Shown here piece by piece: positions 45,441 through 54,170 of a DNA stretch of 64,000 bases. The notes beneath the pieces were generated by a model that saw only the letters and a list, made by a program, of their open reading frames with translations, searched no databases and was not told the DNA's origin. Source of the stretch: a bacterium (GTDB taxonomy: Bacteria > Auribacterota > Auribacteria > Auribacterales > Auribacteraceae); the NCBI GenBank assembly GCA_018435605.1, contig JAHDNF010000019.1, positions 1 through 64,000 on the forward strand, in the 5' to 3' direction. A program made the translations under genes and the position numbers. Each line of letters opens with the position of its first letter. The stretch's first letter is position 1.

Positions 45441-47285
45441 TTATTTTCCAACCGATGGACCTTTGTATTCGATCTTAGGAGGCCGAACACTGATAATTTG
45501 CTGACGGTTATTTTTGACGTATTCAGGCGTATTGTCTTCTATGCATTTTTGATAATCGGTATAAGAACCTATGGCGACACCCATGAAACCGGGTTTGTCG
45601 AGATATTTTTCAACAATCCGCCGTATCGATTTTTCCATATCGTGTATATAGTGCCCGCTGTGTGACGGATCGTAATTTTCAGACGCCCCGTCGCCGTACA
45701 GCGACTGGCAGATATACACCTTTTTTCCGTATTGGCTAGCGTAATGAACGGCTTTATCCGCGGTTTTCTCGTATATGGTCAGGTAATCCGCCACAGACAG
45801 GATATGTTCACTCAGTGAGCGGTTCTTTCCGTTATATTGGAAAGACAGTTCCTTATCGGTAAGGGAATAAGGAAGTTTAACCCCTATGTGAAGAGGAAAC
45901 CGGGCTTTGTCGCGTCCTTCCACAAGTTTCGCTATTCCTTCAAGGTATGTGGTGAACATTTCGTGCGGCTGTTCATGTCCCATCGATTCAGAAATCGCTA
46001 TAGCAACCCCGTCGAAATACGATTCTTTCGGTTGCGATTTGTTGAACGACACTATCTCCGACACAAACGCCGAAGCCGATTTACGATTGCGGTCGGCTGT
46101 CCTTTTGTTACTCATAAAAAACAATGCGTGTACGGCTATGCCCTTCTCATGCGCCTTTTTAAGAAAAATGGGAAATTGCTCGGGAGTAACCGCTGTCGCA
46201 AGATCTATCTTGGCGAAAACCAAGTTTATATTGCGCTCAGTGCAAAAATCCAGCAGTTCGTCGGTTTTATCCGGAAATTTGAATAACTCCTGATTGTCCA
46301 CCCACATGCTTCGCGGCAGATATGGCGGGGGAGGTATGTCGGGCATACCTGTCTTTCTGCTCAAATCGGCTATTTCCATATCGAGCAACTGTTTTGTTCT
46401 GAACCTGTTATAAAAGGCCGAGTTAACTTCTTGCGATTTCGCGCCAATAGCCGCCAGCATCTGTTCGTTCTGTTCCAGTTTTGCCTGTATGGATTCGATC
46501 TGTTGTTGCAGGTATCCGTTAAGTTCGTTTTTCTGATCTATCAATTGTTGCAGTCGCAACATGTCTGCCGGTTCCCCGCCGGCTTGAAGGCGTGCGGTCT
46601 CGCTTGAAGTGATTTCATTAACGAGTCCTTCTATCGTCGCGTTGAGCTCGCTGGTTCGCGTGCGCAACTGCTCCAGATCATTGCGAAGAACCTTATTTTC
46701 TTCATGAGCTTTGTCAAGCTGATGATCGAGTATGAATTTTTGCTGGCGCAATGCCATCAGGTTGCGTTCCATGTCGGCTCGCATGGCATCGAGTTTGGTT
46801 ATACGTTTGATTAGATAGTAATTATCCAGACTCAAATCGACGCCCCATATACTCAAACCGATCAGCCCTGCTATCGACAACAAAAACCATCGTTTGGTAA
46901 GGATGCGCCGTTTGCGTTCCCATTTCGCATAATTATAAAGGGTATTGACAGCAACCTTGTCGGTGTTCTGGCAAAATTCAATACCGAACAACATTTTGGT
47001 ATCGTTATAAGTGCTCTGACGCCAACGGACAAATCCGGACAGATGGACTTTGGGGTTGTTGTGGGGCAGTTCGACTTCTATATCTATCGGTTCGCTGGAG
47101 TCGATCAACTGTGTATTGCCGTGGAGGGTGGCAAGATTGATCTCGATACACATTCCGCCGTAACTGAAGTTTCTGGAAAAACCCTGCAAAAATAGTTTAC
47201 GCCCGTTTTCCTTTAACGCCACTGTAACCGGTATGACGTAGTCGAGGCGAACAAATTTTCGCTTTTCAACCAGAACATTAGACAT
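45441..47285 (-). CDS. PilZ domain - membrane helix - coiled coil - barrel-like domain fusion
   Basis: A 614-residue protein. A PilZ domain is at about residues 5-120 (EKRKFVRLDYVIPVTVAL, and NFSYGGMCIEI); it has RxxxR-like basic residues near the start and could bind c-di-GMP. One membrane helix (about 133-152) is followed by a coiled coil (160-290) and a C-terminal domain of about 280 residues (SMWVDNQELFKFPDKTDELL, GIAVHALFFMSNKRTADRNR, LHIGVKLPYSLTDKELSFQY). The last part looks like a TIM-barrel glycoside-hydrolase relative; this is a low-confidence inference. The layout suggests a cytoplasmic signal controlling a periplasmic domain. Confidence 0.75.
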   Translation of the reverse strand: MSNVLVEKRKFVRLDYVIPVTVALKENGRKLFLQGFSRNFSYGGMCIEINLATLHGNTQLIDSSEPIDIEVELPHNNPKVHLSGFVRWRQSTYNDTKMLFGIEFCQNTDKVAVNTLYNYAKWERKRRILTKRWFLLSIAGLIGLSIWGVDLSLDNYYLIKRITKLDAMRADMERNLMALRQQKFILDHQLDKAHEENKVLRNDLEQLRTRTSELNATIEGLVNEITSSETARLQAGGEPADMLRLQQLIDQKNELNGYLQQQIESIQAKLEQNEQMLAAIGAKSQEVNSAFYNRFRTKQLLDMEIADLSRKTGMPDIPPPPYLPRSMWVDNQELFKFPDKTDELLDFCTERNINLVFAKIDLATAVTPEQFPIFLKKAHEKGIAVHALFFMSNKRTADRNRKSASAFVSEIVSFNKSQPKESYFDGVAIAISESMGHEQPHEMFTTYLEGIAKLVEGRDKARFPLHIGVKLPYSLTDKELSFQYNGKNRSLSEHILSVADYLTIYEKTADKAVHYASQYGKKVYICQSLYGDGASENYDPSHSGHYIHDMEKSIRRIVEKYLDKPGFMGVAIGSYTDYQKCIEDNTPEYVKNNRQQIISVRPPKIEYKGPSVGK

Positions 47286-47649
47286 TAAAGCCCCCCTCTT
47301 TTAAGCCATTGTTTAACATTACTATATAATTCCTACATTGTAAATGGAAAATGATGTTTTGTCCGGAATTTTTTACGAATATACACACCAATGCCGGTAA
47401 GTTGCCCTAATCTTTCCTTAAAATCGGTAGAACGCGAAACTACTTGAGGAGTTTTTTTATTATTTTTTCAGGCGGTCTAAAAAAGATATCAATATTTTGC
47501 TAATCAATATGTTACATATTTTTATCCGTGCAGTTTTTTGTTCTGAATAGCTTAAAACCGGAAAAAAGGTTAATTGCCGTCAAAATATCAATCCCATTTT
47601 GTATTCCGTATCGCATTTTTTAAAAAACGAACAGATCCGTAATATGATT
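47286..47649. other. Intergenic region downstream of the hyd operon
   Basis: About 360 AT-rich bases. The end next to the PilZ gene must carry that gene's promoter and a GAGGGGGG ribosome site; candidate promoter boxes are ambiguous. No small gene or RNA is evident. Confidence 0.4.
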
Positions 47650-47691
47650 GTACAGAAAAACGGCCGCCTGACAGCGGACGCTTTTCTGTAC
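47650..47691 (-). terminator. Hairpin after hydC
   Basis: GTACAGAAAA pairs with TTTTCTGTAC, with a second GCCGC/GCGG stem inside, 24 bases after the hydC stop. No long T-run follows on the minus strand, so it may protect the mRNA 3' end as well as help termination. Confidence 0.6.
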
Positions 47692-47714
47692 TTTTATACA
47701 AAACAAAGGGATTG

Positions 47715-48209
47715 TTACGATTGACGGTATTTTGTGATAATTGTCAGCACGTCTTCGGGAGTGACTTTGGCATATACATCGTTGTCGATCATCACCACCG
47801 GCGCCAGACCGCACGTACCTACGCATCTGGCGGCTTTGAGCGTAAACATGAGGTCTTCGGTTGTTTCGTCGATATCGATATTCAGATGGCTTTTGAATGC
47901 GTCCAGCACCCGTTGCGCGCCTTTGACATAGCATGCCGTTCCCAAGCAGATGTTTATTGTGTGCTTGCCCTGCGGTTCGAGCCTGAACATGTGATAAAAG
48001 GTAGCCACTCCGTATACCTTGGCAGTTGGCACGCCCAAACGCAAAGCCGTTTCTTCCATCAGACATTGAGGCAGATATCCGTGTATATCCTGAATACGCT
48101 GAAGAACATTTATGAGAAAACTTTTAAAATGCGCCTGCTGTTTGCAACTGTCGATATACTCTATCAGTTCGGATGATAAGGTAAATTTCTCTTTGTTACT
48201 TACGTCCAT
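47715..48209 (-). CDS. hydC: Electron-bifurcating hydrogenase gamma subunit (NuoE-like)
   Basis: A 164-residue thioredoxin-fold [2Fe-2S] protein. Ligands are in ICLGTACYVKGAQRVLDAFK and AARCVGTCGLAPVVMIDNDV (C-x4-C then C-x3-C). The N-terminal helices (GYLPQCLMEETALRLGVPTA, VYGVATFYHMF) match NuoE. It passes electrons to the flavin-bearing HydB. It is the last gene of rex-hydB-hydA-hydC, 18 bases after hydA. The trimer couples NADH and reduced ferredoxin oxidation to H2 formation, or the reverse. Confidence 0.92.
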   Translation of the reverse strand: MDVSNKEKFTLSSELIEYIDSCKQQAHFKSFLINVLQRIQDIHGYLPQCLMEETALRLGVPTAKVYGVATFYHMFRLEPQGKHTINICLGTACYVKGAQRVLDAFKSHLNIDIDETTEDLMFTLKAARCVGTCGLAPVVMIDNDVYAKVTPEDVLTIITKYRQS

Positions 48210-48227
48210 AGCCGAGCGTCCTTATTT

Positions 48228-49988
48228 TTATATTCCTTGCGGAAAATGTTGTTTGTAGTGTGTATGTAAATATTTATGAGCTACTTCGGATAGCGGGGCG
48301 CCGAGAAATTCTTTGTAAAGTCTTTGAATTTCAGGGTTCTCATGAGATTTACGGATAACCTTTTTCTCGTCTATATTGTATAGCGCTTGAGCTCGCTTTT
48401 CAAGAATAGCGGTGTCCAGCGGAATCGAGTTGGAACCGGCGTAAGGCTGGCCGCCGCCGCCGATACATCCGCCGGGGCATCCCATAACTTCAATGAAGTG
48501 GTATGGCGAAACGCCTTCCTCAACCTGTTTCATAAGGGTTTTGGCGTTTGCAAGACCGTGTGCTACAGCCACTTTTACTATGTTTCCGCCGATATTGACT
48601 TCGGCTTCCTTTATTCCTTTCATGCCGCGCACAGCGTTAAAATTGATTTCAGCTAAAGATTCGCCTGTAATTTTTTCATAGGCGGTTCTGAGAGCCGCTT
48701 CCATAACGCCTCCGGTAGTTCCGAATATGGCGCCTGCGCCCGAAGAAAACCCCAAAGCTGAGTCTGGTTCGGATTTTTTCAGGTTGATAAAATCGATTCC
48801 CTGCGCTTTGACCATCCAGACGAACTCGCGGGTGGTTATCACCGCGTCAGTATACGGTTTGCCGTTATCGCCGTACAATTCAGGACGGGCGGCTTCATAT
48901 TTTTTTGCGGTACAACACATTACAGCCACATTGAAGATTTTGTCAGGGTCGAGGTTCATTTTCTTTGCGTAAAACGATTTCGTGACTGCGGACATCATGC
49001 TCATAGGCGATTTGCATGTAGATACATTTGCGAGTATGGACGGATGAAATTGCTCGATATACTTCATCCATGCCGCCGAACAAGATGTAATCATGGGCAG
49101 TACTCCGCCGTTCGTAAGCCGATGTATAAACTCGTGCGCTTCTTCCATAATGGTCAGGTCTGCAGAAAATTGTGTGTCAAAAACGACATCCACGCCCAAT
49201 TTGCGTAGCGCGGTTACCATCTGGCCTTCCATACTGATACCCGGTTCCAGTCCGAATCCTTCACCCACAGCGGCACGCACGGAGGGAGCAAACTGCGCAA
49301 TAACAGTCATCTCCGGATTTGAGATCGCCTTAAACAGCGCGCGAGTAGAATCTTTTTCAAGGAACGCCGCGGTAGGGCATACGTTGATACACTGCCCGCA
49401 GTAAGTGCATACCGACTCCGCGAACGGCAGGTTGAACGCCGGCATAACTACCGTGTCGAATCCGCGGTGCGTCTGACTGAGCGCTGTTACACCCTGTACT
49501 TCTTCGCATACACGAACACATCGCTGGCATAAAACACATTTATTTGGAATACGTATAACGCCCGCGCCGGACAAATCGTTGTCGTAATTTTTTCTTTTTC
49601 CTTCAAAATGCCGTTCCCGAACGCCCATTGCGTACGCAAGCCGCTGGAGTTCGCAGTTGCCGTCGCGCTCGCAGGTCTGGCATTCTTTCGGATGATTATC
49701 GAGGATCAATTCAACTATATCACGCCGCGCTTCGCGGATAGACGGCGAGGTTGTAATAACCTCCATGCCCTCCTGTACCGGCGTGGCGCACGAAGCAATA
49801 AAATTGCGCGAGCCTTTGAGTTCCACAATACATACCCTGCATGCTCCTTCCACGCTCAGGCGGGGATGATAGCACAAACGTGGAACTTTTATGCCTACCT
49901 TTTCCGCCGCGTGCATTACCGAAGTTCCGGCAGGCACAGTTACCTTTTCATCATCAATAGTTAATGTAACCATATTTTGTTCTGTCAT
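48228..49988 (-). CDS. hydA: [FeFe] hydrogenase catalytic subunit, trimeric type
   Basis: A 586-residue enzyme. N-terminal [2Fe-2S] domain (RLCYHPRLSVEGACRVCIVE), a His-Cys3 cluster (NHPKECQTCERDGNCELQ), two [4Fe-4S] clusters (CVLCQRCVRVCEEV, CTYCGQCINVCPTA), then the H-cluster domain. The three H-cluster motifs are ITSCSAAW, VMCCTAKKYEA and EVMGCPGGCIGGGGQP. All cluster-ligand cysteines appear present, but the second motif has Cys where MPC usually has Pro, and the first has Ala where Pro is common. It reduces protons or oxidises H2. The ATG at 49988 is preferred over a GTG at 49997. Six bases or slightly more separate it from hydB. Confidence 0.95.
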   Translation of the reverse strand: MTEQNMVTLTIDDEKVTVPAGTSVMHAAEKVGIKVPRLCYHPRLSVEGACRVCIVELKGSRNFIASCATPVQEGMEVITTSPSIREARRDIVELILDNHPKECQTCERDGNCELQRLAYAMGVRERHFEGKRKNYDNDLSGAGVIRIPNKCVLCQRCVRVCEEVQGVTALSQTHRGFDTVVMPAFNLPFAESVCTYCGQCINVCPTAAFLEKDSTRALFKAISNPEMTVIAQFAPSVRAAVGEGFGLEPGISMEGQMVTALRKLGVDVVFDTQFSADLTIMEEAHEFIHRLTNGGVLPMITSCSAAWMKYIEQFHPSILANVSTCKSPMSMMSAVTKSFYAKKMNLDPDKIFNVAVMCCTAKKYEAARPELYGDNGKPYTDAVITTREFVWMVKAQGIDFINLKKSEPDSALGFSSGAGAIFGTTGGVMEAALRTAYEKITGESLAEINFNAVRGMKGIKEAEVNIGGNIVKVAVAHGLANAKTLMKQVEEGVSPYHFIEVMGCPGGCIGGGGQPYAGSNSIPLDTAILEKRAQALYNIDEKKVIRKSHENPEIQRLYKEFLGAPLSEVAHKYLHTHYKQHFPQGI

Positions 49989-50003
49989 AATTTTCACCGC
50001 TTC

Positions 50004-52199
50004 TTATAGTTTGTCGATCGCATCGAATTTACAGGTTTCGTAGCACATGCCGCACTTGATACACTTCTGCTGGTCTATCTCGTGCACTTTCTTTGGCGAA
50101 CCGGATATGCACCGCACGGGGCATACACGCGCGCAGGCGGTACATCCGACGCATTTATCAGGGTTAATATTGTATCGCAGGAGGTTCTGGCATCGGTGCG
50201 CCGGACACCGTTTGTTGGTGATATGCTCTACATATTCGTCTCTAAAATGGCGCAGGGTGCTCAATACCGGATTGGGAGCAGTCTGCCCAAGACCGCACAA
50301 GGATGCGCGCTTGATAAGGTTGCCTAACCGTTCCAGCTTAGTGAGGTCATCCATAGTGCCTTTACCTTCCGTGATGCGCTGAAGAATTTCGAGCATACGC
50401 ATCGTGCCTTCGCGGCATGGCGTGCATTTGCCGCATGATTCATTTTGAGTAAAATCCAGAAAAAATTTGGCTATGTCAACCATACAGTCGTCTTCGTCAA
50501 GAACGATCATACCGCCCGATCCCATGATTGAACCTGCCTGAGTGAGCGAATCGTAATCGACTATCGTATCTAGAAATTGTTCGGGCAGACAGCCTCCTGA
50601 GGGGCCGCCGGTTTGCACGGCCTTGAATTTCTTGTTGTTTTTGATGCCGCCGCCGTTTTTGAATATGATATCGCGCAATGTTGTTCCCATAGGCACTTCC
50701 ACAAGACCGGTCTGATTGATTTTTCCAGCCAAAGCGAATACCTTCGTGCCTTTGGAATTCTGCGTGCCGATGGATGCAAACCATTGCGGTCCGTCAAGCA
50801 TGATAACCGGCACATTAGCCAGTGTCTCGACATTGTTTATCATTGTCGGACATCCCCACAAACCGCTTACGGACGGATACGGCGGGCGGGGACGCGGCAT
50901 GCCGCGCAATCCTTCTATGGAATGTATAAGCGCTGTTTCCTCGCCGCAGACAAACGCGCCGGCTCCGAGCCGAAGCTCTATGTCGAACGAATACCCCGAA
51001 CCGAGTATGTTGTCGCCAAGGAACCCGAATTCGCGGGCAAGCGTGATCGCGTTTTCCAGACGTTTGATCGCCAGAGGATATTCGGCGCGGATATATATAT
51101 AACCTTTTTTAGCGTTTATGGTGAATCCGCCTATAAGCATTCCCTCTATGATGGAAAACGGGTCGCCTTCAAGCATACTGCGGTCCATGAACGCACCCGG
51201 GTCGCCTTCGTCAGCGTTGCATACGATAAATTTTTCGTCGCCTTTTGCCAGATATGTATTTCTCCATTTGAACCCTGTAGGATAACCGCCGCCGCCTCTG
51301 CCGCGCAGTCCGGATTTCAGTATTTTGTCGATTATCGTTTCGGCTGTATCGTTTTCGAAAACTTTTGCCGCCGCTTCAAATCCGCGGTAATAAATGTATT
51401 CGTCGATACTTTCCGGATCGATAACGCCGCAGTTTTTCAAAGTAAGCCGCAGTTGGTGATTGAAATATTCCACATCGCCGTAATGATCGAAAAAATGATT
51501 GTGAATTTTATCGAACGATACCTCAAGCCGGCTGACCAACTGCCTTTTTTCTATATGGGAATCGATAATTTCATCGAGGTCGGATTCTTGGATGTTTCCA
51601 TAGAAAATACGTTCAGGGAAAACGAAACAGGCAGGCGAAACAGGGGTGCCTTGTTCAGCGCATAATCCCAGACAGACACCGGAACCTATTTTTACCTGAT
51701 CTCCCAGTCCGCGCTGATTGAGTTTTTCCTGAAACACCGCCGCAAGTTTGTCGTTTGCGCCCTCGCATTGCGAGCCTCTTCCGCAAAAAATAAATTCGTT
51801 GCGGTAAAGACGGTCTGTTTTTTTATCCAGAATCATATCCACAACCGGGCCGCTGTGGCCTTGAACGTGGCTGGTGAAAATTTCAAATGCTTTTTGCGCT
51901 GTTACTTCACCGTATTTTACGGGAATTTCGCCGGGTTTGAAAACTCCTACGATCGGCTCGCTACTGCAATGGCCGGTGCATCCTGTTTTGTGCAGTAATA
52001 TGTCGGTTCGTCCTGACGCTTTGATCATTTTGTCGAATTCACGATATACCGCCTCAGCCCCCGATGCGTTTTCGCAGGTTGCTGAACCAACCTGAATCTT
52101 GCACCGGTCGAAATATCCCTGTTGCCTTAGCCGGGACAGGCTTTGCTCTTTAAATTCGAAATATCGCTGTAATATTCCTTTTGTATTCACTTTTATCAC
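50004..52199 (-). CDS. hydB: Electron-bifurcating hydrogenase beta subunit (NuoF-like, NAD- and FMN-binding)
   Basis: A 731-residue subunit and the likely bifurcation site. From the N-terminus it has two thioredoxin-like [2Fe-2S] regions (KIQVGSATCENASGAEAVYR; GSGVCLGLCAEQ), the NuoF core with FMN/NAD loop LKSGLRGRGGGGYPTGFKWR and NADEGDPGAFMDRSMLEGDP, the N3-type [4Fe-4S] site ESCGKCTPCREG, and a C-terminal two-cluster ferredoxin domain (CVGCTACARVCPVRC, CIKCGMCYETCKFD). The duplicated N-terminal [2Fe-2S] domain makes it longer than typical HydB. A GTG is the probable start; no strong ribosome site is seen. It lies 28 bases after rex. Confidence 0.93.
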   Translation of the reverse strand: MIKVNTKGILQRYFEFKEQSLSRLRQQGYFDRCKIQVGSATCENASGAEAVYREFDKMIKASGRTDILLHKTGCTGHCSSEPIVGVFKPGEIPVKYGEVTAQKAFEIFTSHVQGHSGPVVDMILDKKTDRLYRNEFIFCGRGSQCEGANDKLAAVFQEKLNQRGLGDQVKIGSGVCLGLCAEQGTPVSPACFVFPERIFYGNIQESDLDEIIDSHIEKRQLVSRLEVSFDKIHNHFFDHYGDVEYFNHQLRLTLKNCGVIDPESIDEYIYYRGFEAAAKVFENDTAETIIDKILKSGLRGRGGGGYPTGFKWRNTYLAKGDEKFIVCNADEGDPGAFMDRSMLEGDPFSIIEGMLIGGFTINAKKGYIYIRAEYPLAIKRLENAITLAREFGFLGDNILGSGYSFDIELRLGAGAFVCGEETALIHSIEGLRGMPRPRPPYPSVSGLWGCPTMINNVETLANVPVIMLDGPQWFASIGTQNSKGTKVFALAGKINQTGLVEVPMGTTLRDIIFKNGGGIKNNKKFKAVQTGGPSGGCLPEQFLDTIVDYDSLTQAGSIMGSGGMIVLDEDDCMVDIAKFFLDFTQNESCGKCTPCREGTMRMLEILQRITEGKGTMDDLTKLERLGNLIKRASLCGLGQTAPNPVLSTLRHFRDEYVEHITNKRCPAHRCQNLLRYNINPDKCVGCTACARVCPVRCISGSPKKVHEIDQQKCIKCGMCYETCKFDAIDKL

Positions 52200-52227
52200 T
52201 CACTATGTTGCTGGTTGCGGTTTATAT

Positions 52228-52866
52228 TCATTTATTATCCATAGGATGCCGGCTGAAGTACGACAACTGTTCGAGCTTGTCGGTGAAATCCACACTTCTT
52301 ACCATAACATCGTTATTCACCTGCAGACGCCGCGGTGTAAAATTCAAGATAGATTTTACACCCGACCGCACTACAATATCAACCACCGAATCAACCGCGT
52401 CATCAGGCACGGCGATGATGGCTATTTTTATGTCTTTCTCTCCGAGTATTTTTTCAGCATCGGACACGGGCATGCATATTTTTCCAAAAAAATTTTTGCC
52501 GATTTTTTCAGGATCCGCATCGAAAATCGCCTCAATGCAAAAACCGCGTTCCGAAAATCCCTTATAACCCAATAACGCCCTGCCCAGATTACCCGCGCCG
52601 AAAAGAGCTATCCGGTTGTCGCTTGCCACGCCCAATATTTTGCACAGGCTCGACAACAGAAGTTTGACATCATAACCCTTTTTTCTCCTGCCGAATTTGC
52701 CGAAATAGGAAAGGTCTTTCCTTACCTGAGTAGAAGTCAAACTCAACAGATCGGCCAACTCTTTAGACCGGACAATATCGATGTTTTCATCGACAAGCCT
52801 GCGCAATTGCTTGTTGTACAAGCTCAACCGCTTGATTGTTGCATCGGGTATCTTCGAAATCGGCAT
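52228..52866 (-). CDS. rex: Redox-sensing transcriptional repressor Rex
   Basis: A 212-residue dimeric repressor that senses the NADH/NAD+ ratio. The N-terminal winged helix (IPDATIKRLSLYNKQLRRLV, LADLLSLTSTQVRKDLSYFG) is followed by a Rossmann domain (RIALFGAGNLGRALLGYKGF) and the family C-terminal NFTPRRLQVNNDVMVRSVDF. Low NADH keeps it on DNA; high NADH releases it. A near-perfect Rex operator overlaps the promoter in front of this gene, so it controls itself and hydBAC, which would switch on hydrogen production when NADH accumulates. Confidence 0.95.
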   Translation of the reverse strand: MPISKIPDATIKRLSLYNKQLRRLVDENIDIVRSKELADLLSLTSTQVRKDLSYFGKFGRRKKGYDVKLLLSSLCKILGVASDNRIALFGAGNLGRALLGYKGFSERGFCIEAIFDADPEKIGKNFFGKICMPVSDAEKILGEKDIKIAIIAVPDDAVDSVVDIVVRSGVKSILNFTPRRLQVNNDVMVRSVDFTDKLEQLSYFSRHPMDNK

Positions 52867-52940
52867 CTTTCATCCTGTATCACCGCTGTTTTATATAGCA
52901 TGATTAACATCTGCTCCGACGGCAGGTCGGATTAAGTTGG

Positions 52941-52956
52941 TGTGAATAATATCACA
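52941..52956. promoter_or_regulatory. Rex operator
   Basis: TGTGAATAATATCACA is a TGTGA-N6-TCACA palindrome, the core of the known Rex box. It lies about 75 bases before the rex ATG and covers the -10 box of the promoter, the ideal place for repression. Confidence 0.88.
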
Positions 52957-52973
52957 TAATTTTAAAAAGTCAA
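52946..52973 (-). promoter_or_regulatory. Promoter of rex-hydBAC
   Basis: On the minus strand TTGACT (52968-52973), a 16-base spacer and TATTAT (52946-52951). The -10 box lies inside the Rex operator. The same TTGACT-16-TATNAT arrangement occurs before etfB. Confidence 0.78.
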
Positions 52974-53008
52974 GTTCTTTTCGCAATTTTGCGTCCGAAT
53001 ATTTGAAG

Positions 53009-53165
53009 TTGTAACATAATTGAAATTCTGATATTGTCTTGAGAATAAGTCCGGAAGGTAGCCGTACGGACTCACAGACAAAGAAATCTCTATGATGAAG
53101 TTTTTTGCAACTACCCCGTATTTGCGCAAGCTATGCGGGCAGGGAATTGTGAATCATTGAAAGGT
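53009..53165 (+). promoter_or_regulatory. Candidate promoter and structured leader of the exchanger gene
   Basis: TTGTAA (53009-53014), 17 bases, TATTGT (53032-53037). The leader that follows holds AGTCCG/CGGACT around a 13-base loop near 53050 and a CCCGTAT/ATGCGGG hairpin near 53115-53140. No known riboswitch class is recognised. The structures may be chance. Confidence 0.35.
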
Positions 53166-53170
53166 TTTTT

Positions 53171-54106
53171 ATGGTACTAGCTGTTTTTCTTATAGTTATC
53201 GGTTTTGTTCTTCTGTATTACGGGGCTGATTTTGTAGTGGGCGGGTCGTGCAGTGTCGCCCGGCGCATAGGTATCCCGTCTATCATAGTGGGACTTACTG
53301 TGGTGTCGCTGGGAACCTCTTTGCCGGAGGCTTTTGTAAGTATGATTGCCGCTATAATGGGCAACGCGAATATATGTGTGTCGAACGTAATAGGAAGCAA
53401 CATAGTCAACATCGGGCTTGTACTCGGATGCTCGGCATGTTTTTATCCTCTTATCATCGATAAAGGCATGTTGAAAAACGAAGTGCCTTTTATGATCGGG
53501 GTATCTTTACTGCTTATCCTGTTTTGCCTTGATAACCGCATATCGCGTATCGAGGGGGCGGTGCTGTGCGCCATGCTGGTGTGGTTTAACCACCGTATGA
53601 TATCCGATGCCAGAAAACGCAAAGAAGCCGTGTCTTTGGAAAGCAGGTCTATAAGCATCCCCAAAAGCATTGTTCTAATGCTTATAGGGTTTGCCGGATT
53701 GACCGCAGGAGCGTCTTTGCTGGTGAACAACGCCTGTTTTATCGCACGGTTCTTAGGCGTGCCCGAATGGATGATCGGATTGACCATAGTCGCGCTGGGA
53801 ACGTCATTGCCGGAACTGGCTACGTCGGTCATAGCGGCTATAAAAAAGGAATCCGACATTTCCGTTGGAAACATCGTAGGCAGTAACATTTTCAATATTT
53901 TGTTCGTAATCGGAATAAGCGCGGTTATAGCGCCGCTTTCCCTTGAAATGTCGTCAAATATTATGACCGATCTTATAGTAATGCTACTTTTCAGCGTGGG
54001 TATTGTACCGCTGATGCGCCGTTGTTTTAAACTTGGACGCAGGGAAGGAGCGGTTTTGATAGTCTGTTATATCGTGTTCACGGCATACGTGATCGCGCGT
54101 CAATAA
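53171..54106 (+). CDS. Calcium/sodium exchanger (CaCA family, YrbG-like)
   Basis: A 311-residue inner-membrane antiporter of about ten helices in two inverted halves. Each half has the ion-binding alpha repeat: SLGTSLPEAFVSMIAAIMGN with NVIGSNIVNIGLVLG in the first, and ALGTSLPELATSVIAAIKKE with NIVGSNIFNILFVIG in the second. The glutamate of GTSLPE in each repeat is the key cation ligand. It would extrude Ca2+ or another cation in exchange for Na+. It is a single gene with about 300 bases of upstream sequence shared with rex. Confidence 0.92.
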   Translation: MVLAVFLIVIGFVLLYYGADFVVGGSCSVARRIGIPSIIVGLTVVSLGTSLPEAFVSMIAAIMGNANICVSNVIGSNIVNIGLVLGCSACFYPLIIDKGMLKNEVPFMIGVSLLLILFCLDNRISRIEGAVLCAMLVWFNHRMISDARKRKEAVSLESRSISIPKSIVLMLIGFAGLTAGASLLVNNACFIARFLGVPEWMIGLTIVALGTSLPELATSVIAAIKKESDISVGNIVGSNIFNILFVIGISAVIAPLSLEMSSNIMTDLIVMLLFSVGIVPLMRRCFKLGRREGAVLIVCYIVFTAYVIARQ

Positions 54107-54170
54107 CCGGTTGTATGGGTTCATGTTATAACGAACGGTTTTCTGTGCCGGACGGAAAGGATTTTCGCTC

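Noticed and set aside
50613-51665. 350-codon open frame on the plus strand
   Set aside because: It lies wholly antisense to hydB, whose NuoF motifs are unmistakable; its composition is that of a shadow frame and there is no ribosome site.
48228-52199. Reading hydA/hydB as NuoG/NuoF of complex I
   Set aside because: The C-terminal H-cluster motifs in hydA and absence of nuo membrane genes show a soluble [FeFe] hydrogenase.
53048-53075. GTCCGGAAGGTAGCC, similar to the SRP RNA domain IV loop
   Set aside because: The surrounding helix and bulges of 4.5S RNA are missing, and it lies in the leader of the exchanger gene; likely coincidence.
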